From an uncultured Coriobacteriaceae bacterium (GTDB lineage: Bacteria > Actinomycetota > Coriobacteriia > Coriobacteriales > Eggerthellaceae): a stretch of DNA of 15,987 nt. The translations under genes and the position numbers were made by a program. The notes under the pieces were generated by a model. It saw nothing but the letters and a program-made list of their open reading frames with translations. It ran no database searches and was not told the DNA's origin. The stretch lies in the NCBI GenBank assembly GCA_902781245.1, contig CACZIP010000010.1:1-15987 (forward strand), read 5' to 3'. Shown piece after piece: positions 1 to 5,909 of the stretch (position 1 is its first letter; every line of letters starts with the position of its first letter).

Positions 1-2941
1 TTCCGCAAAACGCCGAACCGGACAAGGCATCCCAGTACCCATTCGTTGTTGCAACCCCCATGAGATTGGCGCTCATTCCACGCTTCATACCGTAGGTAGC
101 AACCTCTTCGGAAGTTTCAACGGCAGTTTGGCCCGCCAACCTGTTTCCGATCACTATGCCTGCGTTCTTGATCGCGGTTTCAACTGTCTGGGAAATCGCC
201 AACGTGCCGCCGACGATATAGACCTCGTGAATACCCCCGCGTTTGAGCGCGGCCAGCGTCTCTGCAGAAATCGATTTTGACCCATTTGTGAGGAAGATGG
301 GCATATGCATTGCATAGCTGATGGGAGCCGCGGAAAGAGCATCCCAATATCCATCGTTCGTGCAGATGAAAGCTGTGGTAGCCCACTGCCCGCCTGTAAG
401 TTTCACGGCTCGATCGTAGATGCTGATAGCGGTTCCAACTGCATCCTGACCGGCGCAGCGCTCAATTTTAGCGCCACCAGCCGCCTGGGCGGCAGCCCTG
501 GCTACGGCATCGGTTATGGCCATAGTCCCTCCGCACACGATGATAGTGCCAGGGCGGAGTTTTGCCAGTTGAGCACGCGCCTGTTCCGCTAGATATTTCG
601 CGGGAGTCATGATAATCGGCGCGCCGACCATGCCAGCGATGCCCGACGCCGTGAGAGCGTCCCAATAGCCTTCGGATGTGACTAGGATGGCGAACTTCCC
701 GGATGCAAACCCGCCTGCATTCACAATAGCAGACATGGTGTCGAGGGCGGTATCGCCCGAAAGTCGCGTAATGGAAGCAGATGATCCGGCGACGGGAGTC
801 GGCTGAACGCTCAGCGCATCGAGGTTCGAAGCAAGGTCCCTTTCCATCCAGGCAATGCGTCGTTTCATCCAATCTGCCAGATAATCACGCGATTGCTCAT
901 ACGTGGGAAACTTCACAACCACAACGTTGGTCGGATCGTAATAGCCCCATTTCAGCTCATCGAGCGCAAACGCGGAGCGCATGTTTGCAACAATGCTGGA
1001 AAGCGAGCCCGCGCCCGTTCCAACCCATTTTTTCGCATTCGACAGGAAGCCAGACGACAGCTCTTTTTTCACTGCGGCAATGAATTGCTTGTTCTTCGCG
1101 AAGAAGGTCGAGTTGGGGTCGGTTATCCCGGCAGCGTCGATGTATTCTGCATAGCCTTCGTACATATGCACGCCGAACGATAGGTCAAGATCCCATACAG
1201 GCCCTGCGTGAAGCACATCTGAACCCGCACCCTTGTAGAAGAACGTCGACGAATAACGCATGTAGTCAGAGCTCTTGCCGAGCTCGTTCACGAGGAAGTA
1301 TTTAGCAAGCGATGCGAGATCGAAATATTTCGCAGCGTTGCCATCAGAGGTGGAGGCCGCATTAATAGCAGCTTGAACGAACTCGCTGATGTACTTGACC
1401 TGCCCCCATGTGGCATTTTCGGGAGACTTCAGGACAAAGTAGCCAACGCTCGTGTTGAAATAGCATCGCTCGCTGTTGTACGTTGCGTTGTCGAGCTCGA
1501 TGAGGAAACCGCCCGTCGGATTGGATACGACCGTGCGTGTGCCGTCGTTCACAAAGCGGAAGATATATCCGTATGCGTTCGTTGCCACCGCGGTCGGCAG
1601 GCCTTCGAGTGCGCTGTCATCGAATTCTGCAATCTCGACACGACCTGTCCCCACCTGAACCTTTTCGGTGAGAAGGTAAAGCCCGCGATACTCACCGTCG
1701 TAGTAAAGATCGACGTACTCGCAATCGGGAGTTGCGGTGAGACCAGCGGCAATCGCGGTCTTGAGAGCAATGTAATTGTGCAACAGCGTGTCGTCGTAGG
1801 CGTTGGCAAGCAGAATCCAGGTCTTGGATTTGTTTGCAGACGCACCATCGAGCAGCGAGGCTTTGCCTGCAAGTTTGATTTGATAGGGCTTCTTGTCAGC
1901 GCCCCAAGTCGAGTTGCCGCGGCCTTTTATCTGTGTGAGCTCGGCATCTTGCACGACCACCGATCCGTTTGCTGCAACAAGTGTGATCGTGCCAGTTGTC
2001 TTGGCGGAATGGTCAGCTGAGTTTTCGATGTATGCGCGACCTTCGTTTGCGGGATCGTCACTCTTGAGATACAGGGTTCGGACGCCCGTTGATTTGGCAA
2101 CGTGAAGCGTGCGGATGAGGCCATTTTCGGTTGCTCGCACGTACACCACACGCGCGCCGACCTCATCGGCTGAACAGGTGGCGGCGTTGAAAACGGCATC
2201 AGAGTAGTTGCCGTTTCGCTCCGAAGAAGCAAAAACCAACCTTCCCAAGTATTTCTCAGCCCACGATATACTGAGCGCATTCAGGTTTGCGTACGATGGC
2301 AGGATAAGGTAATCGACCCCGTCGATTCTCTGCATACGAACTATCTCGTATGCGCCACCCGTCGCGACGGTCGCTACTGGATCGTATTCCGTCGCGAGAG
2401 GTGTGGAAGTCGGCGTTGGATCATCTTGTGTTGCAAGTGCGGCTGACTGCGCCACGGCAACAACAGGCTGAAGGCTGTCCTCGGCAGATGGTTCGGCAGC
2501 CGCGTTGTCGGCAGCCGTATCGGTGTTGGTCTTTTCTGCTGACGTTATTCCGGCAGTTGTCGCAATCTCAGCAGCTTCGGAAGCGTCTACGTTTTCGGCA
2601 GCTTCATCGCTTTTGGCATATTTATCGCCATCGAATCCGCCCGCGCCCAGAACGCCGGCTTCGGCATCGAAGCTCGCAGTTGCGCTTTCATCGGCACCAA
2701 CTGTGACGGTAGTATTTCCATCGGCATCGGCTGCGACATCGATGCTTCCAATGCCGATTACATTCGCGCCCGTATCTTCAACAGCCTCAATCGCTAAATC
2801 GCCAGCATCTTGCAAGTTGGTCGAGGGCTCGATTGCGGTTGTGCCTTCTGCTGCATAGGCATGCGAGGGAGCGGCGATTGCAAATGCCGCAAACAATAGA
2901 ACGGCGGCCAAAACCGTAATCCGACGTACTGATTCCACCAC
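1..2941 (-). CDS. Secreted CotH-kinase-like / cell wall-binding repeat 2 (CWB2) surface protein, C-terminus cut by window edge
   Basis: The frame is open for 980 codons and runs off the left edge. The chosen start is GTG at 2941, 8 nt after an AGAAGG ribosome-binding site; a second GTG follows at 2938. Residues 2-32 form a Sec signal peptide: two Arg, a hydrophobic core, and an AYA-like cleavage site. Residues about 35-200 are a low-complexity Ala/Asp/Glu/Thr-rich region. A CotH-like domain covers about 290-660, with GRGNSTWG (340-347), a YRGLYLLTEKV motif and the probable metal-binding WDLDLSFG (583-590). CWB2 repeats begin at R726, R828 and R934, each with a GYWDAL motif (758, 864, 968). 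CotH proteins are atypical kinases known from spore coats, and CWB2 repeats hold proteins non-covalently to the cell wall. The likely role is a wall-anchored extracellular protein or glycan modifier; the substrate is unknown. More repeats may lie beyond the edge. Confidence 0.85.
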   Translation of the reverse strand, partial: MVESVRRITVLAAVLLFAAFAIAAPSHAYAAEGTTAIEPSTNLQDAGDLAIEAVEDTGANVIGIGSIDVAADADGNTTVTVGADESATASFDAEAGVLGAGGFDGDKYAKSDEAAENVDASEAAEIATTAGITSAEKTNTDTAADNAAAEPSAEDSLQPVVAVAQSAALATQDDPTPTSTPLATEYDPVATVATGGAYEIVRMQRIDGVDYLILPSYANLNALSISWAEKYLGRLVFASSERNGNYSDAVFNAATCSADEVGARVVYVRATENGLIRTLHVAKSTGVRTLYLKSDDPANEGRAYIENSADHSAKTTGTITLVAANGSVVVQDAELTQIKGRGNSTWGADKKPYQIKLAGKASLLDGASANKSKTWILLANAYDDTLLHNYIALKTAIAAGLTATPDCEYVDLYYDGEYRGLYLLTEKVQVGTGRVEIAEFDDSALEGLPTAVATNAYGYIFRFVNDGTRTVVSNPTGGFLIELDNATYNSERCYFNTSVGYFVLKSPENATWGQVKYISEFVQAAINAASTSDGNAAKYFDLASLAKYFLVNELGKSSDYMRYSSTFFYKGAGSDVLHAGPVWDLDLSFGVHMYEGYAEYIDAAGITDPNSTFFAKNKQFIAAVKKELSSGFLSNAKKWVGTGAGSLSSIVANMRSAFALDELKWGYYDPTNVVVVKFPTYEQSRDYLADWMKRRIAWMERDLASNLDALSVQPTPVAGSSASITRLSGDTALDTMSAIVNAGGFASGKFAILVTSEGYWDALTASGIAGMVGAPIIMTPAKYLAEQARAQLAKLRPGTIIVCGGTMAITDAVARAAAQAAGGAKIERCAGQDAVGTAISIYDRAVKLTGGQWATTAFICTNDGYWDALSAAPISYAMHMPIFLTNGSKSISAETLAALKRGGIHEVYIVGGTLAISQTVETAIKNAGIVIGNRLAGQTAVETSEEVATYGMKRGMSANLMGVATTNGYWDALSGSAFCG
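23..670 (-). repeat. Three coding repeats of the CWB2 GYWDAL segment
   Basis: The 18-nt segments at 653-670, 335-352 and 23-40 each encode Gly-Tyr-Trp-Asp-Ala-Leu. They mark the same point of three successive CWB2 units, spaced 318 and 312 bp apart (106 and 104 residues). Each unit starts with a related R-[LC]-[AS]-G motif. The DNA is similar but carries synonymous changes, which points to old tandem duplication rather than recent copying. Confidence 0.75.
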
Positions 2942-2962
2942 TAACAAAACCTTCTCTTTAAC

Positions 2963-2982
2963 GGCGCCTTTCGCTTAGCGCC
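2963..2982. terminator. Small GC-rich stem-loop with T tract on the plus strand
   Basis: GGCGC (2963-2967) pairs with GCGCC (2978-2982) across a 10-nt loop and is followed by TTTT on the plus strand. No plus-strand gene ends here. On the minus strand it would sit in the 5' leader of the CotH-CWB2 gene. The stem is short, so this is a weak call. Confidence 0.3.
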
Positions 2983-2997
2983 TTTTCAAAACAACGA

Positions 2998-3069
2998 TGG
3001 CACAGTGCTCCCAGGGAAGGGTGTGCCGTTTCCAAGAGTGGCACACCCTTCCCTGGGAGCATTGTGCCA
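2998..3069 (-). terminator. 30-bp-stem hairpin after lysC, probable terminator
   Basis: Arms 2998-3027 and 3040-3069 are complementary at 29 of 30 positions around a 12-nt loop. The hairpin begins 8 nt after the lysC stop codon. On the minus strand it is followed by a T-rich run (TCGTTGTTTTG), as expected of an intrinsic terminator for the DUF47-lysC operon. The stem is much longer than usual. The right arm can also pair differently: GAGTGGCAC (3036-3044) is the exact complement of GTGCCACTC (3064-3072). It may also be a palindromic repeat element or a leader structure of the CotH gene. Confidence 0.65.
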
Positions 3070-3077
3070 CTCGGGAC

Positions 3078-4358
3078 CTAGCGCCCCTTCGCCATCTTGG
3101 CGGCGATTTCCTCGGCCGAGAGCTGCGTTTCCTCGAACACCTCGTCGGAATCGAGGCCGAACGCCGTATGAAGCACGCGCACCGCTTGAGCCGCCTGGGC
3201 GGCATCGACCATCACCGACAGACGAATCGGCGAAGTGGAAATGGCCAGGATGTTGATCTCGTTCTCGCCGAGAACCGTGAACGCCTTGGCCGCTACGCCT
3301 GGCGTCGACTTCATACCGGTGCCGACAAGGCTGACCTTGGCCACGTTCTCGTCGATGACGACCTCGCGTGCCGAAATCTCCGGCACAACGCGGTCGAGGG
3401 TTTCCTGGGCACGCGCAAGGTCGGCCGCAGGGCACGTGAACGAGATGTCGGTGAAGCCGTCTTCCGAGACGTTCTGGATGATCATGTCGGTGTTGACCAT
3501 GTTGCCTGCCAACGAGCTGAACACGCGCGCAGCGATGCCCGTCGCATCCGGCACGCCGCGGATGGTCACCTTGACCTCGGACGTATCGTGTGCAATGCCG
3601 GTGATTACGGCTTCCTCCATCATGTTGCAGCCCTCCTTGACATAGGTGCCTTCCGCGTCGGAGAACGCCGAACGCGAGTGAATGACGACGTTGAACTTGC
3701 GCGCCAGCTCGACAGCGCGCATCTGCAGCACACCCGAGCCGGACCCAGCCATCTCGAGCATGTCGTCGTAGCTGATCTCGTCGAGCTTGCGGGCGTGCGG
3801 ACACACGCGCGGGTCTGCCGAGTAGACGCCATCGACGTCCGAGTAAATCTCGCAGACATCGGCTTCGATGCCCCACGCCACAGCCACAGCCGTCGTGTCC
3901 GACCCGCCACGGCCGAGCGTCGTGATGTCGCCGTTTTCGTCGATGCCTTGGAAGCCGGCAACGACCGCAATGTATCCTTTGTCGAGCGCATCGACGATGC
4001 GCTTGCCGTCGACGCTGATGATTTTCGCCTTGTTGTGCGTTTTGTCGGTGACAATGCCGGCCTGACGTCCCGTAAACGACATGGCGCGGTAGCCGCGCGC
4101 TTCAATGGCCATGGCAAGAAGCGACATCGAGACCTGCTCGCCCGTCGAGAGCAGGCGGTCCATCTCGCGCGTCGGCGGGTTGGGGTTGACTGCAGCCGCA
4201 AGCCCCACGAGCTCGTCAGTTGTCTTGCCCATGGCGGAGACAACCGCTACGACCTGATGGCCTTCTTGCTTGCGGGCGATAAGTCGCTTCGCGACATTGC
4301 GAATGCGTTCAGGTGAGGCGACAGAGGTGCCGCCGAATTTGCAAACTATTAGTGACAT
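3078..4358 (-). CDS. lysC: Aspartate kinase
   Basis: Phosphorylates L-aspartate with ATP, the first committed step toward lysine/diaminopimelate, threonine and methionine; a cytosolic enzyme. The 426-residue protein starts with the amino-acid-kinase motif KFGGTS (residues 7-12) and carries GRGGSDTTA and the CEIYSDVDGVY segment of the substrate site. Two C-terminal ACT domains (about 265-420) include a QNVSEDG segment and the KSTPGVAAK loop. Length and sequence follow actinobacterial LysC closely, so allosteric feedback by lysine and/or threonine is expected. ATG 4358 is preceded by AGGAAAAG, which overlaps the stop codon of the DUF47 gene only 7 nt away; the pair is surely co-transcribed. A long hairpin follows the stop. 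No lysine riboswitch was seen in the short leader. Confidence 0.96.
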   Translation of the reverse strand: MSLIVCKFGGTSVASPERIRNVAKRLIARKQEGHQVVAVVSAMGKTTDELVGLAAAVNPNPPTREMDRLLSTGEQVSMSLLAMAIEARGYRAMSFTGRQAGIVTDKTHNKAKIISVDGKRIVDALDKGYIAVVAGFQGIDENGDITTLGRGGSDTTAVAVAWGIEADVCEIYSDVDGVYSADPRVCPHARKLDEISYDDMLEMAGSGSGVLQMRAVELARKFNVVIHSRSAFSDAEGTYVKEGCNMMEEAVITGIAHDTSEVKVTIRGVPDATGIAARVFSSLAGNMVNTDMIIQNVSEDGFTDISFTCPAADLARAQETLDRVVPEISAREVVIDENVAKVSLVGTGMKSTPGVAAKAFTVLGENEINILAISTSPIRLSVMVDAAQAAQAVRVLHTAFGLDSDEVFEETQLSAEEIAAKMAKGR

Positions 4359-4365
4359 GCTTTTC

Positions 4366-4995
4366 CTAGACGTTCTTCAAAACGATATCTGCCATGGTGT
4401 CGCTAACGGCGTCACATGCGTCGCAGGCAGCCTCGAGACGATCGAACAGGCGCGACCACACTTCGACGCGTACCGCATCTTCGTTGTCCTCCGTGTAAAG
4501 CTTGCGAATTGACTTCATGTACAGGGCATCGGCTTCTTCCTCGAGGTCCTTCACATCGGAAATCATGGCGCGAATCTTCTTGACCTTCTTGAACTCGCGG
4601 AAGTTTTCCATGGACTTACGCAACGCTTTGAGGCTTTTATTGATGATGCGCGCGAACTCAATGGCATCGTCGTGCATGAAGTGGATGTTGAACATGTAGA
4701 AGCGCTGCAGGACACCCTCGATCATGTCGGTGACGTCGTCGATCCTACCAGCGAGCTCGAGAATGTCCGCACGCTCGATGGGGGTGATGAAGTCAACGGA
4801 AACGCTCGTGTGAATCTCGTGATTCACCTGGTCGCCCTTGTGCTCGATCTCGTGCGCACGTTTGAGGATGTCCTCGAGCTTGTCGGCAGATTCGAAGTTC
4901 TCAATTGCCTCGACGAGAATTTCGGATTCCTCCAAAGCGATTTCGATCTGCTGTTCGAATGCGTCGAAGTAGTTGAACTTGCCCTTCTTGGCCAT
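4366..4995 (-). CDS. DUF47 / PhoU-like protein
   Basis: A 209-residue, all-helical, acidic protein of the DUF47 (TIGR00153, PhoU-related) family. It begins MAKKGKFNYFDAFEQQ and contains the repeated ExxxD/KGD-type helices of the family (HEIEHKGDQVNHEIH, DVKDLEEEADALY). ATG at 4995 is preferred over an in-frame ATG at 5067 because GGGAGG lies just before it and the intervening 24 residues look non-conserved. Family members usually sit beside Pit-type phosphate transporters and are thought to control them. No transporter is present here; the partner is lysC, 7 nt downstream. The role is therefore inferred from family only, as phosphate or transport regulation in the cytosol or at the membrane face. 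Confidence 0.85.
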   Translation of the reverse strand: MAKKGKFNYFDAFEQQIEIALEESEILVEAIENFESADKLEDILKRAHEIEHKGDQVNHEIHTSVSVDFITPIERADILELAGRIDDVTDMIEGVLQRFYMFNIHFMHDDAIEFARIINKSLKALRKSMENFREFKKVKKIRAMISDVKDLEEEADALYMKSIRKLYTEDNEDAVRVEVWSRLFDRLEAACDACDAVSDTMADIVLKNV

Positions 4996-5260
4996 AATGC
5001 CTCCCGTGTTGGTTATGTCGGTGACTTCCAATTGTACAGCATTGCAGTCTGGGTTTTCTGCTTGCAACCAGCCCTTAACCTTTGTTATCGCTTACCTTTC
5101 ATAATAATCCGCATATGACGAGCTCTATTTCGCAGGCTACGCCGGAAAACACGGCTTCATAGTTTGTGGCCTTGTTCCAGACAACCAAACTGCCAAACAA
5201 GGGGGATTTACGATATCATCTTCCTGGAAAGTTCGTTTTGATTACACGAATTGGAACAGC
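4996..5260. other. Divergent intergenic region between the DUF47 gene and the HTH-like gene
   Basis: 265 bp that must hold the promoters of the leftward DUF47-lysC operon and of the rightward unknown gene. I could not define a convincing -35/-10 pair for either; TACAAT on the minus strand near 5034-5039 is the best -10-like hexamer for DUF47. A strong AAGGGGGA ribosome-binding-like site lies at 5199-5206 on the plus strand with no ATG, GTG or TTG at a usable distance. Confidence 0.4.
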
Positions 5261-5806
5261 ATGCGACGACCGACATTCGACAGATGGATCAGACGCGAGA
5301 TACTGCGCATTTCGAAAGCCAAGTCATTTAATTTCAGGAAGCTGGTCGCACAGGCACAACGCAACAACGCGCCCGACCGACTGGCTGCTGCGCTGTTGCT
5401 GCATGCGTACGAGACGGACCGAACCCAAAAACTGTTCGAACTGGTGTGGGACGACTCGCTTCGTAGGGAATATGAAAAGGCCTTGGAAGTGTTTGCAGGC
5501 CGAAGCGTTGAATTGCTCGCATTGCGTGGCACGCCCATGATGTCGCTCGACCCGGATTACTGGAGTTTCCTCACCCGTTACGCCGACGACTACTATGCGC
5601 CCGAGCGTGTTGCGTCACAGAAACGAGAGCTATGGGAGGAAGCGCGGCAAGCGCTATTGAAATCTGGGGTCTCCCCTGCCGAAGCTGCTAAAGCATGCGG
5701 AATGGACGTAGCTAATGTCACCATGTTCTTGAACCGCGCCGAGCTGGGCCGATTGAAGATGAAAGACATCAAAGCCCTGTGCAGTTACATAAAACGAGCC
5801 AGGTAA
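5261..5806 (+). CDS. Unrecognised protein with C-terminal helix-turn-helix-like segment
   Basis: I do not recognise the family. The 181-residue product is basic and apparently all-helical, with no signal peptide or membrane segment. Residues 1-60 are rich in Arg/Lys. Residues about 136-163 (SPAEAAKACGMDVANVTMFL and following) have the shape of an XRE-like helix-turn-helix, so a DNA-binding role is possible. Codon use matches its neighbours. ATG 5261 has only a weak GGAA upstream. The same frame stays open back to 5108 without any ATG, GTG or TTG, while AAGGGGGA at 5199-5206 lies 6 nt before an in-frame ATA (5213), so the true N-terminus is uncertain. The gene converges on gyrA and ends just before two tandem stem-loops. 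Confidence 0.7.
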   Translation: MRRPTFDRWIRREILRISKAKSFNFRKLVAQAQRNNAPDRLAAALLLHAYETDRTQKLFELVWDDSLRREYEKALEVFAGRSVELLALRGTPMMSLDPDYWSFLTRYADDYYAPERVASQKRELWEEARQALLKSGVSPAEAAKACGMDVANVTMFLNRAELGRLKMKDIKALCSYIKRAR

Positions 5807-5814
5807 CTAAACAT

Positions 5815-5847
5815 GTTTGCAACAGAGACCCGGTCTCCGTTGCAAAC
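5815..5847. repeat. 33-bp near-perfect palindrome between convergent genes
   Basis: Arms GTTTGCAACAGAGACC (5815-5830) and GGTCTCCGTTGCAAAC (5832-5847) are complementary at 15 of 16 positions around one central base. There is no T tract beside it on the plus strand. It could cooperate with the adjacent terminator, or be a dimeric protein-binding site or cruciform-forming element. Confidence 0.8.
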
Positions 5848-5849
5848 GG

Positions 5850-5879
5850 AAAGCGGCTGGGAGTCTTCCAGCCGCTTTT
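5850..5879 (+). terminator. Intrinsic terminator for the HTH-like gene
   Basis: AAAGCGGCTGG (5850-5860) pairs perfectly with CCAGCCGCTTT (5868-5878) across a 7-nt loop and ends in TTTT on the plus strand. It lies 44 nt after the stop of the upstream plus-strand gene. Read from the other side it would follow gyrA by about 30 nt with a shorter T run, so it may act in both directions. Confidence 0.85.
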
Positions 5880-5909
5880 CTGCCCATCCGTATAGAAATA
5901 ATTCCTTGA

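Noticed and set aside
1373..2020. Plus-strand open frame inside the CotH-CWB2 gene (215 codons)
   Set aside because: The minus-strand frame is open through the whole stretch and shows CotH motifs; the plus frame shows none.
2997..4316. Long plus-strand open frame opposite lysC (439 codons)
   Set aside because: It lies antisense to the well-supported aspartate kinase; its product is rich in Arg, His, Asp and Val with no recognisable domain, as expected from the mirrored codon pattern of a GC-rich gene.
4996..5110. Lysine riboswitch before the DUF47-lysC operon
   Set aside because: The leader is too short and I saw no L-box-like set of helices.
5115..5162. Possible 15-residue leader peptide (MTSSISQATPENTAS)
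   Set aside because: No ribosome-binding site before its ATG and no attenuator-like structure after it; too short to support.
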